From Actinomadura mexicana (GTDB lineage Bacteria; Actinomycetota; Actinomycetes; Streptosporangiales; Streptosporangiaceae), in assembly GCF_900188105.1 (NCBI RefSeq), contig NZ_FZNP01000008.1, forward strand, positions 62,001 to 126,000: 64,000 nt of DNA, written 5' to 3'. The position numbers were made by a program, and so were the translations under genes. Position 1 is the first letter of the stretch. Every line of letters begins with the position of its first letter. Positions 24,204-32,819 of this stretch are shown in pieces. The notes under the pieces were generated by a model. The model saw only the letters and a list, made by a program, of their open reading frames with translations. It was not told where the DNA came from and made no database searches.

Positions 24204-24881
24204 GCCGGTCAGGGTCCGGTCGAGCTCGGCCCTGACGACCTCGCTCGCGGCCGCCGGGTCCTGCGCGCGGACGGCCTCGACCAGGGCGGCGTGGGCCGCC
24301 CTGCCGTGGGCGTCGTCGGATCCACGTACGTCGACCAGGGAGGCGAGGTCGAGCAGGCCGTCGCGCAGGACGGGGACGAACCCGGCGAACAGGTCGGCGA
24401 GGACCGGGTTGTGCGCGGCGGCGATGACGGCGGCGTGCAGGGCGATGTCGGCGTCGATGAACGCTTCGACGCCGGGGCCGGCGAAGGCCGTGTCACGGTC
24501 GGCGAGCGCCCGGTCGAGGGCGGCGAGGTCGTCCGGGGTGCGGCGCTCGGCGGCCAGCTCGGCGGCGCGGACCTCCAGCATGGCGCGGATCTCGTAGACG
24601 TCGGCGACGGAGGCGCGGCGGAGCCGGGCGGACCAGTCCTCGGCCGGCTCGGTCGCGATGACGAAGACGCCCGCGCCCTGCCGGGCCTGCACGAGACCGG
24701 CTCCGGCCAGGGCGCGCAGGGCCTCGCGGACGGTGGAGCGGCCGACGCCCAGCTCCCCGGCGAGCGTCGTCTCGCCGGGCAGCCGCGTTCCGACCGGCCA
24801 CGCCCCGGCGGCGATCTGGTCGCGCAGCCGCTGCGCGGCCTGCTCGACGAGCGGGCTGGGACGGAGCGGGCCGAGCGGCAT
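24186..24881 (-). CDS. GntR-family (FadR-type) regulator
   Basis: A 231-aa regulator. The winged helix at residues ~10-75 reads LRDQIAAGAWPVGTRLPGE, then LAGELGVGRSTVREALRALAGAGLV and GVFV. The C-terminal all-helical FCD domain has EIRAMLEVRAAELAA, DIALHAAVIAAAHNPVL and HAALVEAVRAQDP, with Asp/His residues that bind a metal in FadR relatives. It is divergent from leuA with a 10-bp-arm inverted repeat between them, so autoregulation is likely and an effect on leuA possible. Effector unknown. Confidence 0.9.
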   Translation of the reverse strand: MPLGPLRPSPLVEQAAQRLRDQIAAGAWPVGTRLPGETTLAGELGVGRSTVREALRALAGAGLVQARQGAGVFVIATEPAEDWSARLRRASVADVYEIRAMLEVRAAELAAERRTPDDLAALDRALADRDTAFAGPGVEAFIDADIALHAAVIAAAHNPVLADLFAGFVPVLRDGLLDLASLVDVRGSDDAHGRAAHAALVEAVRAQDPAAASEVVRAELDRTLTGLLQSR

Positions 24882-24922
24882 CGGGAGTCCTCCGGGGACG
24901 TGGGTGGGCCTCCAGACTAAGC

Positions 24923-24951
24923 CACCTCAGCTTGTCTGAGGAGCTGAGGTG
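24923..24951. promoter_or_regulatory. Inverted repeat between GntR gene and leuA
   Basis: CACCTCAGCT (24923-24932) pairs perfectly with AGCTGAGGTG (24942-24951), with a 9-nt spacer. It lies 42 bp before the GntR start and 17 bp before the Leu leader peptide. It is probably the GntR operator. Confidence 0.5.
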
Positions 24952-24967
24952 TGGTTGGGTGGGCGGC

Positions 24968-25012
24968 ATGTCGTGGCAGGGCCTTCTTCTCGGTCGCCGC
25001 GGCGGGGCCTGA
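24968..25012 (+). CDS. Leu leader peptide of leuA attenuator
   Basis: A 14-codon frame MSWQGLLLGRRGGA with three consecutive leucine codons CTT CTT CTC; CTT is rare in this GC-rich genome. It is followed at once by GC-rich alternative stem-loops (CCCCG-tcg-CGGGG nested within GGCACC/GGTGCC and CCGGAC/GTCCGG pairings, ~25013-25058) and then the leuA ribosome site GAGGAA. Ribosome stalling at the Leu codons would choose between the hairpins. Leucine attenuators before leuA have been predicted in other actinobacteria. Confidence 0.65.
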   Translation: MSWQGLLLGRRGGA

Positions 25013-25058
25013 TCCGGACCGGCACCCCGTCGCGGGGTCCGGTGCCGCCGGTCGTCCG
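25013..25058 (+). promoter_or_regulatory. Alternative stem-loops of the leuA attenuator
   Basis: After the leader stop, CCGGACC at 25013 can pair with the distal GTCCGG, while GGCACC (25021-25026) pairs with GGTGCC (25041-25046) around the inner CCCCG-TCG-CGGGG. The structures are mutually exclusive. There is no long U run, so the terminator is of the U-poor actinomycete kind or acts on translation. Confidence 0.5.
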
Positions 25059-25080
25059 GCGATGAACGAGGAACAGGCCC

Positions 25081-26859
25081 ATGAACGTCCCGACTCCGCG
25101 CACGCAGTTCCCCACCTTGCGCACCCCGTCCGGCCCGGTGGCGGACGGCGCTCCCTTCTGGAACCCCCAGCGCGGCAGCTCCATGCCGTTCCACCGGTAC
25201 CGGTCCGTCCACGAGCGCGTGCCGTCGCCCGTGGCGGACGTCGAGCGCACCTGGCCGTCCGGGCGCATCCGGAGCGCGCCCCTGTGGGTGCCCGTGGACC
25301 TGCGGGACGGCAACCAGGCGCTGGCGGAACCCATGGACACCGCCCGCAAGCGCCGCATGTTCGACCTGCTCGTCACGATGGGCTTCAAGGAGATCGAGGT
25401 CGGCTACCCCTCGGCCAGCCGGACCGACTTCGACTTCGTCCGGCACCTGGCCGAGGCCGGCGTGCCCGACGACGTGACGCCCGTGGTGTTCACGCCCGCG
25501 CGCGGGGAGCTGATCGAGCGGACCTTCGCCTCCATCGAGGGGCTGCCCAGGGCCGTCGTCCACCTGTACACCGCGACGGGGCCGGTGTGGCGGGACGTCG
25601 TGCTCGGGGCCGGCCGGGACGGGGTGCGGCGGCTGATCCTGGACGGGGCGGCCGACGTGGCGCGGCTCGCCGGGCCCGGCGTGCGGTTCGAGTTCTCCCC
25701 CGAGACGTTCAACGTCACCGAGCCCGACTACGCGCTGGAGGTGTGCGACGCGGTCACCGCGCTGTGGGACGCCTCTCCCGACCGCCCGGTGATCCTGAAC
25801 CTGCCGGCCACGGTCGAGATCGCCACCCCGAACGTGTACGCCGACCAGATCGAGTACATGCACCGCAACCTGGCCAGGCGCGACGCGGTCGTCCTGTCGG
25901 TCCACCCGCACAACGACCGCGGGACGGGCGTCGCGTGCGCGGAGCTGGCGATGCTGGCCGGCGCGCAGCGGGTCGAGGGCTGCCTGTTCGGCAACGGGGA
26001 GCGGACGGGCAACGTCGACCTGGTCACGCTGGCGCTGAACCTGCACGCCCAGGGCGTCGACCCGCGGATCGACCTCTCCGACATCGACGAGATCCGGCGG
26101 ACGGTCGAGCACTGCAACCGGCTGCCCGTCCACGAGCGGCACCCGTACGGCGGCGACCTGGTGTACACGGCGTTCTCCGGCACCCACCAGGACGCGATCG
26201 GCAAGGGCATGGCCCGCCACGCGCGCCTCGCCGGGGAGCGGGGCGTGCCGCCGGAGGACCTGCCGTGGGACGTGCCGTACCTGCCGATCGACCCGGCCGA
26301 CGTCGGGCGCGGGTACGAGGCGGTCATCCGCGTCAACAGCCAGTCCGGGAAGGGCGGCGTCTCCTACCTGCTGCGCACGGAGCACGGGCTCGACCTGCCG
26401 CGCCGCCTGCAGATCGAGTTCTCCCGGGTCGTGCAGCGGGCGACGGACGGCAGCGGCGAGGAGGTCACGGCGGGCGAGCTGTGGGAGCTCTTCCGCGCCG
26501 AGTACCTGGACCGGCCGGGACCGGTCCAGGTGACCCGGTGGCGGACCTCCCGCACCGGCCCGGCCCGGCACGACTTCACCGGCGTCGTCCGGGTCGACGG
26601 CGGCGAGCGCGAGCACACCGGCACGGGCAACGGCCCGCTGGACGCGCTGACCGGCGCGCTGGCGTCCGCCGGGATCAAGGTGGACGTCCTGCACTACGCC
26701 GAGCACTCGGCCGGGGCAGGGCGGGACGCCGTGGCCGTCGCCTACGCCGAATGCCGCGTGGACGGCGCGACCCGCTGGGGCGCGGGCCGCGACACGTCCG
26801 TGCTCACCGCGTCGGTGGAGGCCGTCCTGTCGGCGGTCAACCGCGCGAAGAGCGGCTAG
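25081..26859 (+). CDS. leuA: 2-isopropylmalate synthase (LeuA2 type)
   Basis: The first committed step of leucine synthesis: 2-ketoisovalerate plus acetyl-CoA gives 2-isopropylmalate. 592 aa, the long actinobacterial form. The catalytic TIM barrel has [10 protein letters not shown] (metal-binding Asp), [24 protein letters not shown] (HxH metal ligands) and [13 protein letters not shown]. The C-terminal LeuA dimer domain (residues ~440-585) carries leucine feedback inhibition. The ATG has GAGGAA 7 nt upstream, and the gene is preceded by a Leu leader peptide. Its last 23 bp overlap the convergent DUF4236 gene. Confidence 0.97.
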   Translation: MNVPTPRTQFPTLRTPSGPVADGAPFWNPQRGSSMPFHRYRSVHERVPSPVADVERTWPSGRIRSAPLWVPVDLRDGNQALAEPMDTARKRRMFDLLVTMGFKEIEVGYPSASRTDFDFVRHLAEAGVPDDVTPVVFTPARGELIERTFASIEGLPRAVVHLYTATGPVWRDVVLGAGRDGVRRLILDGAADVARLAGPGVRFEFSPETFNVTEPDYALEVCDAVTALWDASPDRPVILNLPATVEIATPNVYADQIEYMHRNLARRDAVVLSVHPHNDRGTGVACAELAMLAGAQRVEGCLFGNGERTGNVDLVTLALNLHAQGVDPRIDLSDIDEIRRTVEHCNRLPVHERHPYGGDLVYTAFSGTHQDAIGKGMARHARLAGERGVPPEDLPWDVPYLPIDPADVGRGYEAVIRVNSQSGKGGVSYLLRTEHGLDLPRRLQIEFSRVVQRATDGSGEEVTAGELWELFRAEYLDRPGPVQVTRWRTSRTGPARHDFTGVVRVDGGEREHTGTGNGPLDALTGALASAGIKVDVLHYAEHSAGAGRDAVAVAYAECRVDGATRWGAGRDTSVLTASVEAVLSAVNRAKSG

Positions 26860-27043
26860 ACGACTTCAGGGACCGTCTCCACGACAGGCCCGTCCCGGGG
26901 ACGCGCAACGTCATGTGACGGCGCCCGTCCGCCGAGCGGGTGTAGCGGGCTCCGCGCCCTCCGACGCTGTGCCCGACGCCCTTCTTGGAGAAGTTGAGGC
27001 GGAACGGGCCCATCCTGAGTGATTTCCGATAGCTCCAACCCAT
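26837..27043 (-). CDS. DUF4236 small protein
   Basis: A 68-aa protein beginning [20 protein letters not shown], with the family's [11 protein letters not shown] and IPGTGLSY-like [13 protein letters not shown] pattern, so DUF4236 is clear. It is very basic. The start is fixed by the family N-terminus. There is no Shine-Dalgarno sequence; instead a 13-bp perfect hairpin (27049-27079) stands 5 nt before the start codon. The gene overlaps the end of leuA on the opposite strand. Function of the family unknown. Confidence 0.85.
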   Translation of the reverse strand: MGWSYRKSLRMGPFRLNFSKKGVGHSVGGRGARYTRSADGRRHMTLRVPGTGLSWRRSLKSSSRSSRG

Positions 27044-27048
27044 GGGGC

Positions 27049-27079
27049 GGGGATGCCCGGCCGGCCGCCGGGCATCCCC
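27049..27079. promoter_or_regulatory. Strong hairpin before the DUF4236 start codon
   Basis: GGGGATGCCCGGC (27049-27061) pairs perfectly with GCCGGGCATCCCC (27067-27079), with a 5-nt loop. It sits in the 206-bp divergent region between the DUF4236 gene and the S15 peptidase gene. It could be an operator or a 5'-leader structure of the DUF4236 mRNA. Confidence 0.45.
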
Positions 27080-27249
27080 GCGATCCGTTCCCGGACAACC
27101 GAAATCCGCAATACGGACATCCCCGCTTGGGCAAGGGCAGGACGTGACCAAATCCGGCCCGTCTTCGTCGCGCACCGCCCTTTACCGGCGGCCTCCGGGC
27201 GAGGAGCCTGTGCCCCGTCGGAGATCATTTCCATACTCGGAGGTGCGGG

Positions 27250-29226
27250 TTGGCCAGGCGATCCCTGAGACGAACCCGGCGGACCATGGCGGTGGCCGTG
27301 CTGACCGGCGCGGCGCTCGCCGGCGCGGGCGGCGGCGCGACGGCGCTGGCCGGGACGTCCCCCAAGATCGTGGTGAAGGGCGGGGTCACCCAGCCCGTCT
27401 TCTCCTACAAGGACGCGGTCCGCGAGCACGTCTACGTCGAGTCGGGCGTCGACAGCGACCGGGACGGCGAGAAGGACCGCGTCAACGTGGACATCATCCG
27501 GCCGAAGGAGACCGAGCACGGTCTGAAGGTGCCGGTGATCATGGATGAGAGCCCCTACTACGACAACGCGGGGCGCGGCAACGAGAGCGAGCGCAAGACC
27601 TACGACGCCAACGGGAACCCGGTGAAGTTCCCGCTCTACTACGACAACTACTTCGTGCCGCGCGGGTACGCGTTCCTCGCCGTGGACATGGTCGGGACGA
27701 CGCGCTCCGACGGCTGCCCGGTCAGCGGAGGCCCGACCGACGTCCTCGGCGGCAAGGCCGTGGTCGACTGGCTCAACGGACGCGCCCGGGCCTACCGGGC
27801 GGACGGCAGCCCGGCGAAGGCGACCTGGACGACCGGCCGCACCGGCATGATCGGCAAGTCCTACGACGGGACGCTCGCCAACGGCGTGGCCGCCACCGGC
27901 GTCGAGGGGCTGGAGACGATCGTCCCCATCTCGGCGATCAGCAGCTGGTACGACTACAGCCGGATGAACGGCGTGAAGTACTGGACCGACGAGCAGCCGT
28001 GGCTGGCGAGCTACGTCGACACCGACCCGCCCGAGAAGTGCGCCGCCGTGAACGCCGACCTGGACAAGGGCGAGGACGACGGCACCGGCGACTACAACGG
28101 CTACTGGAAGACCGCCGACTACCGGGACGGGACGATCGGCCGCGCGTCCCGCGTGCACGCGAGCATCTTCGCCGCGCACGGCGTCAACGACCTGAACGTG
28201 AAGGACGACCACTTCGCCGAATGGTGGAACGCCCTCGCGCGCCGCGGCGTCCAGCGCAAGGTCTGGCTGACGCAGCGCGGCCACGTCGACCCGTTCGACA
28301 CCCGGCGGGACGCGTGGGTGGCGACCCTGCACAAGTGGTTCGACCACGAGTTGCAGCGGGTTCCCAACGACGTCATGCGGCAGCCGCGCGCCGACATCGA
28401 GATCGGGCCGGACCAGTGGATCACCCAGCGGGACTGGCCGGCCCGGGACGCGCGCAGCGTCGTCCTGCGCCCCGGCGAGAACGGCTCCCTCGGCCTGAAG
28501 CCCGCCGCGGCTGGCGTGACCGCCGCCTTCACCGACGCCGCCGGTCCGCAGGGCGCCGGCCATCCAGAGGACGCGATGGTCGCCGACCCCACGGCGGCGC
28601 GGCCGTACCGGACGGCGTTCGTGTCGGCCCCGCTGCCGGGGACGGGGCGCCTGTCCGGTACCCCCGACGCCCGCCTGAAGATCAAGCTGGACGGGCCCAC
28701 GGCGAACCTGACGGCGCTGCTGGTCGACTACGGCGACGACACCCGCGTGGACTACCTCGGCGCCGGCTCCGGCATCCGCACGCTGACCACCGAGGACTGC
28801 CACGGTGAGAGCACACCCGGCGACGACGCCTGCTACCGGCGGACCGAGGTCACGACCGTGACCTCGCCGGTCAACGTGGTCGCCCGCGGCTGGCTCGACG
28901 CCCAGAACGACAGGTCGCTGAGCCGTCCGAAGCCGCTGGCGCCCGGCCGCTACTACGGCGTCCGCTGGCAGACCCTCAGCCAGGAGTACCTGCTGAAGAA
29001 GGGCCACCGGCTGGCCCTGGTCCTCGCCGGGACGGACGCCGACTACAACACCGAGACGCCGACGGGCGTCCGGGTGACGGTGGACCTGCGCGGCAGCTCG
29101 GTCAGCATCCCGGTCGTCACGGCCCAGGACGACCCGGCCACCCTCCTCGCCCCGCCGCGTTCCGCCGAGACCTGGCGCGGCCCGGCCGAGGTGGACCTCC
29201 CCGTCCAGGAGCGCAGGCTCTACTGA
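27250..29226 (+). CDS. Secreted Xaa-Pro dipeptidyl-peptidase (S15/CocE family)
   Basis: A 658-aa secreted serine peptidase that by family removes Xaa-Pro dipeptides from N-termini. TTG 27250 follows GGAGG with 6-nt spacing. The N-terminus RRSLRRTRRTMAVAVLTGAALAGAG is a signal peptide with twin arginines (possibly Tat). The nucleophile elbow is GKSYDGTLANG; the acid is in HGVNDLNV and the His in TQRGHVDPF. The C-terminal jelly-roll X-Pro domain (residues ~400-640) starts near WPARDARSVVL and includes APGRYYGVRWQTLSQEY. It could supply proline dipeptides to importers such as the one at 51.7 kb (inference). Confidence 0.92.
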   Translation: MARRSLRRTRRTMAVAVLTGAALAGAGGGATALAGTSPKIVVKGGVTQPVFSYKDAVREHVYVESGVDSDRDGEKDRVNVDIIRPKETEHGLKVPVIMDESPYYDNAGRGNESERKTYDANGNPVKFPLYYDNYFVPRGYAFLAVDMVGTTRSDGCPVSGGPTDVLGGKAVVDWLNGRARAYRADGSPAKATWTTGRTGMIGKSYDGTLANGVAATGVEGLETIVPISAISSWYDYSRMNGVKYWTDEQPWLASYVDTDPPEKCAAVNADLDKGEDDGTGDYNGYWKTADYRDGTIGRASRVHASIFAAHGVNDLNVKDDHFAEWWNALARRGVQRKVWLTQRGHVDPFDTRRDAWVATLHKWFDHELQRVPNDVMRQPRADIEIGPDQWITQRDWPARDARSVVLRPGENGSLGLKPAAAGVTAAFTDAAGPQGAGHPEDAMVADPTAARPYRTAFVSAPLPGTGRLSGTPDARLKIKLDGPTANLTALLVDYGDDTRVDYLGAGSGIRTLTTEDCHGESTPGDDACYRRTEVTTVTSPVNVVARGWLDAQNDRSLSRPKPLAPGRYYGVRWQTLSQEYLLKKGHRLALVLAGTDADYNTETPTGVRVTVDLRGSSVSIPVVTAQDDPATLLAPPRSAETWRGPAEVDLPVQERRLY

Positions 29227-29234
29227 CACGGGAC

Positions 29235-29264
29235 GGCCCGCCGCCCCCTCCCGGGCGGCGGGCC
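29235..29264. terminator. Bidirectional terminator between S15 gene and PolDom gene
   Basis: GGCCCGCCGCC (29235-29245) pairs perfectly with GGCGGCGGGCC (29254-29264), loop 8 nt, between convergent genes. Confidence 0.75.
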
Positions 29265-29287
29265 GCGGCCGTCCACGCCGTCGGCGG

Positions 29288-30373
29288 TCAGGCCTGGTTG
29301 CCGGTGTCCTTGCTGGGCTGGACGCGCTTGGGCTCGCCGGGCATCTTCGGGTAGTTCGGCGGGTACGGCATGTCGCCGAGGCCGTGGTCGTTCTCGTCGC
29401 GGTCGGCCATGTCGAGGAGGGCCTCCAGGGAGAAGGACGCGTCGTCGATCGAGGCGTGCAGGTCGCCCAACTCGGCGAAGCGGGCGGGCATCGTGGCGAT
29501 GGTGAAGTCGCGCGGGTCGACGCCGGACAGCTCCTCCCAGGTCACGGGCGCCGACACCGGCCCGTGCGGGGCCGGCCGGACGCTGTAGGCCGACGCGATC
29601 GTGCGGTCGCGGGCGTTCTGGTTGAAGTCGATGAAGATCTGCTCGCCCCGCTCCTCCTTCCACCACTTCGTGGTGACCTCGGCGGGGGCGCGGCGCTCCA
29701 CCTCGCGGCCGAAGGCGAGGGCGGCCCGGCGGACCTCGGTGAACGTCCAGCGCGGCTCGATGCGGACGTAGATGTGCACGCCGCCCTTGCCGGACGTCTT
29801 GACGTACCCGGTGTAGCCCAGCTCCGCCAGCAGGTCGCGGGCCGGGCCGAGCGCCACCCGGACGGCGTCGGAGAAGTCGGTGCCGGGCTGCGGGTCGAGG
29901 TCGATGCGCAGCTCGTCCGGATGGTCGACGTCGCCCTTGCGGACGGGCCACGGGTGGAAGGTCAGCGTCCCGAGGTTGGCCGCCCAGGCGATCACGGCGA
30001 CCTCGGTCGGGCAGACCTCGTCGGCCGAACGCCCGCTGGGGAAGGCGATCCGGGCGGTCCGCACCCAGTCGGGGGCGCCCTTCGGGATGCGCTTCTGGTA
30101 GAACGCGTCGGTCTTCCCGGCGCCCATGCCCGCCTGGCCGCGCGCGTAGTCCTCGCGGGTGGCCATCCGGGCGCCCTCGAAGACCCCGGCGGGCCAGCGC
30201 TCCAGCGTCGTCGGGCGGTCGCGGGTGGCGCGCAGGATCCCCTCCCCCACGGCCAGGTAGTACTCCACGAGCTGCCGCTTGGTGTAGCCGTGCTCGGGGA
30301 AGTAGACCTTGTCGGGATTGGTCACCTTGACGAGCCGATCCCCGACCGGGATCTCGATGAAGGGCGAGGCCAT
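29288..30373 (-). CDS. LigD-type polymerase/primase domain protein
   Basis: A 361-aa stand-alone archaeo-eukaryotic primase-like polymerase (PolDom), as fused to LigD in end joining. It has NPDKVYFPEHGYTKRQLVEYY at the N-terminus, the catalytic metal motif RIDLDPQPG, the SGKGGVHIYVRI loop and FIDFNQNARDRTIASAYSVRP, where Asp completes the triad. No ligase or nuclease domain is fused. In mycobacteria such free polymerases partner LigC, and a LigC is at 18744; no Ku gene is visible. The start ATG is CAT 30371-30373. Confidence 0.93.
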   Translation of the reverse strand: MASPFIEIPVGDRLVKVTNPDKVYFPEHGYTKRQLVEYYLAVGEGILRATRDRPTTLERWPAGVFEGARMATREDYARGQAGMGAGKTDAFYQKRIPKGAPDWVRTARIAFPSGRSADEVCPTEVAVIAWAANLGTLTFHPWPVRKGDVDHPDELRIDLDPQPGTDFSDAVRVALGPARDLLAELGYTGYVKTSGKGGVHIYVRIEPRWTFTEVRRAALAFGREVERRAPAEVTTKWWKEERGEQIFIDFNQNARDRTIASAYSVRPAPHGPVSAPVTWEELSGVDPRDFTIATMPARFAELGDLHASIDDASFSLEALLDMADRDENDHGLGDMPYPPNYPKMPGEPKRVQPSKDTGNQA

Positions 30374-30437
30374 AGCCGCACGTTAACCCACGGGCACGAC
30401 AGTCTTCCCGCGCAGCGCCGCCGGGTACGGTCGAACC

Positions 30438-30839
30438 ATGGAGAAGATCCGCAAAAGCGAGGACGAGTGGCGGGCCCGGCTCAGCCCGGAGGAGTACCAC
30501 GTGCTTCGGGAGGCGGGCACCGAGAAGCCCTTCACCGGCGAGTACAACGACACCAGGACCATCGGTGTCTACCGGTGCCGCGCGTGCGGGACGGAGCTGT
30601 TCCGGTCGGAGACCAAGTTCGAGAGCCACTGCGGCTGGCCGTCGTTCTTCGCGCCGTCCGACTCGGACGCGGTCACGCTGATCGAGGACGGCTCCCTCGG
30701 CATGGTCCGCACCGAGGTCCGCTGCGCGGTGTGCGACTCGCATCTGGGGCACGTGTTCCACGGCGAGGGCTACGACACCCCGACCGACGACCGCTACTGC
30801 ATCAACTCGATCTCGCTCACCCTCGAACCCGCCGGATGA
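30438..30839 (+). CDS. msrB: Peptide-methionine (R)-S-oxide reductase
   Basis: A 133-aa MsrB that reduces methionine-R-sulfoxide in proteins. Two CxxC zinc pairs are present (CRAC and CAVC), the catalytic cysteine lies in [10 protein letters not shown], and the substrate pocket in [10 protein letters not shown] and GHVFHGEGY. Length is typical for the single-domain form. Its TGA overlaps an ATG of the next frame, but that gene more likely starts at 30911. Confidence 0.96.
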   Translation: MEKIRKSEDEWRARLSPEEYHVLREAGTEKPFTGEYNDTRTIGVYRCRACGTELFRSETKFESHCGWPSFFAPSDSDAVTLIEDGSLGMVRTEVRCAVCDSHLGHVFHGEGYDTPTDDRYCINSISLTLEPAG

Positions 30840-30910
30840 CGCAACCTCCCCGGGCCCTGACGCGTCACATCGACGATCACACCAGTGACGGTCAGCCCCG
30901 GGGAGTCGCC

Positions 30911-31495
30911 GTGGACGAGTTCACCTCCTACGAGATCGCGTTACTCTGCGGCGGGCCCACCCGCGCCGCCCAGTGCGCGCTTCTCGCCCTCTACGAGCTG
31001 CGCCGCGTGCGGGTCTCGCGGGGCACGCGCCGCGTGACCGTCGTCGAGCGCGAGCCCGACGACGGGGTCCAGGCCGCGCTTCTCGACGAGGTCCCGGGCA
31101 GCGGCTTCCAGCTCGGCCACGTCCTCGACGCGGTCGCCGAGTCGGACGAGGTGGCCGCCGTCGCGGGCGGACTGGTCAAGACGGGCCTCCTGCGCCGGGG
31201 CTTCCGCGGCCGGCTCCGGCCGACGCGCGAGGGGAGGGCGGCCCGGCGCAGGCTCCGCGCGGACGCCGAGTCCGGCACGGGGGACGCGGTCGCCAGGCTG
31301 GCCGCGCTGGGCACGGTCGCCGTCGAGGACGCCAAGCTCCGCCAGGTCATGGAGATGGACAACCCCAAGCCGCTCGACCTGCCCTACGCATGGGCTCTGA
31401 ACGGGGTCAACCGGAACACCGAGCAGAGTCTCCTGTCCGACACGCAGTACTCGGGCTACTACGACTCGAACGACAGCGGGTCCGGCAACTGCTAG
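30911..31495 (+). CDS. TIGR04222-like hypothetical protein
   Basis: About 194 aa from GTG 30911 (GGGGAG 6 nt upstream); an in-frame ATG at 30836 overlapping the msrB stop gives 219 aa. The segment YEIALLCGGPTRAAQCALLALYELRRVRV resembles in outline the winged-helix-like YExAYLAGGPxR repeat of TIGR04222 proteins, seen once more weakly around residue 80 (VLDAVAESDEVAAVAGGLVKTG). The membrane segments of typical TIGR04222 members are absent. The tail is polar and odd, rich in Asn, Ser, Tyr and Gly, ending SGSGNC. Function unknown. The TAG stop is shared with the convergent gene. Confidence 0.7.
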   Translation: MDEFTSYEIALLCGGPTRAAQCALLALYELRRVRVSRGTRRVTVVEREPDDGVQAALLDEVPGSGFQLGHVLDAVAESDEVAAVAGGLVKTGLLRRGFRGRLRPTREGRAARRRLRADAESGTGDAVARLAALGTVAVEDAKLRQVMEMDNPKPLDLPYAWALNGVNRNTEQSLLSDTQYSGYYDSNDSGSGNC

Positions 31496-32070
31496 GGCGT
31501 CTCGGGGACCTCGCAGTCGTCCTTGTCGCTCTGCTTGTTGGCCAGGACGACGCTGCCGTTGTCGTCGCTCTTGCCGTGGACGAAGACGCGGGGCTCGTCG
31601 TCGCCGCCGTCCTCCAGGAACTGGGTCGTCCACTTGCACAGGTCGATGGCCGGCTCGGAGTTCTCGTCGGCCTCCCCGAGATCGGTGTAGACGCGCACGA
31701 AGCTGCCGCTGCGGCGGACGTCGGTGACGTGCTCGACGACCTTCCCGCCGGGGTCCTTCGTCTCGAAGTAGGGCACCGCGTCGGTGATCTCGTCGGGGTC
31801 CCCGACGCGCTCGTTCGGGGACGGGGCGGCGGCCGTGCGGGCGGCGACGGCGGCGCGGGGCGCGGGGCCCGAGCCGCCGGGCAGCGCCAGGACGGCGACG
31901 GCCGCGATCACCGCGGCCGTCGCGGTCACCGCCCCGGCGGCGCCCAGCCGGCGCCGCCGGGAGCCCCGCAGGGACGCGATCAGGCGGTGCAGGCGGGTCG
32001 AGAACTCGGACGGCGGTCGCGCGTGCCGTCCGCGGGCGTGCCGGGCGGGAGACTTGGTCACGGACGGCAC
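31492..32070 (-). CDS. Hypothetical single-span membrane protein
   Basis: About 192 aa, GTG start (CAC 32068-32070; a second GTG lies 9 nt further in). A basic cytosolic N-terminus (~50 residues, Arg/His-rich) is followed by one helix AAGAVTATAAVIAAVAVLAL and an acidic extracytoplasmic domain with two cysteines (DLCKWTTQF and DKDDCEV), which could form a disulfide. No family is recognised. It is convergent with the preceding gene and uses the same CTAG tetranucleotide as stop. Confidence 0.7.
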   Translation of the reverse strand: MPSVTKSPARHARGRHARPPSEFSTRLHRLIASLRGSRRRRLGAAGAVTATAAVIAAVAVLALPGGSGPAPRAAVAARTAAAPSPNERVGDPDEITDAVPYFETKDPGGKVVEHVTDVRRSGSFVRVYTDLGEADENSEPAIDLCKWTTQFLEDGGDDEPRVFVHGKSDDNGSVVLANKQSDKDDCEVPETP

Positions 32071-32120
32071 TTTACTGCCGCCCACCCCCGCCCCACGCGC
32101 GATTCGGCGTGATGGGCGGG

Positions 32121-32819
32121 CTAGGCCAGGCCGGCGACCAGTTCGGCGACCGGCTTGCGGCGACCCGTGTAGAACGGCACTTCCTCGCGGGTGTGCAGGC
32201 GGGCCCTCGCGCCCCGCAGGTGCCGCATCAGGTCGACGATGCGGTGCAGCTCGTCGGCCTCGAACGCCAGCATCCACTCGTAGTCGCCGAGCGCGAACGC
32301 CGACACCGTGTTGGCCCGGACGTCGGGGTAGTCGCGCGCCATCTTCCCGTGCTCGGAGAGCATCGCGCGGCGCTCCTCGTCCGGCAGCAGGTACCACTCG
32401 TAGGAGCGGACGAACGGGTAGACGCACACGTAGGCGCGGGGCTCCTCGTCTGCGAGGAACGCGGGGATGTGGCTCTTGTTGAACTCCGCCGGGCGGTGCA
32501 GCGCCATCTGCGACCACACCGGCTCGCTCGCACGGCCCAGCGCCGTCCGCCGGAACCGGGTGTAGACCTCCTGAAGGTCGTCGGACGTGGGCGCGTGCCA
32601 CCAGAACATGTAGTCGGCGTCCGCCCGCAGGCCCGCGACGTCGTAGGCGCCGCGCGTGGTGACGTCCTTCTGGGCGGCCTGGTCGAGGAGGTCCTGCACC
32701 TCCGCCGCCTCCTGCTCGCCCGCGGTTCCGGGGTTCGCGACCCGGAACACCGACCACATCGTGTAGCGGATGACGTTGTTGAGTTCGCGCGCCTTCGGCT
32801 TGCCCGGCTGCTCCGTCAT
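32121..32819 (-). CDS. hemQ: Coproheme decarboxylase (HemQ/ChdC)
   Basis: A 232-aa chlorite-dismutase-fold enzyme that decarboxylates iron coproporphyrin III twice to make haem b, the last step of the coproporphyrin-dependent pathway. It has YTMWSVFRV at the N-terminus, [13 protein letters not shown] containing the catalytic Tyr region, the proximal-His block [14 protein letters not shown], and [16 protein letters not shown]. The distal Arg diagnostic of true chlorite dismutases is not seen. ATG overlaps the TGA of hemY (ATGA), so the pair is translationally coupled. Confidence 0.95.
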   Translation of the reverse strand: MTEQPGKPKARELNNVIRYTMWSVFRVANPGTAGEQEAAEVQDLLDQAAQKDVTTRGAYDVAGLRADADYMFWWHAPTSDDLQEVYTRFRRTALGRASEPVWSQMALHRPAEFNKSHIPAFLADEEPRAYVCVYPFVRSYEWYLLPDEERRAMLSEHGKMARDYPDVRANTVSAFALGDYEWMLAFEADELHRIVDLMRHLRGARARLHTREEVPFYTGRRKPVAELVAGLA

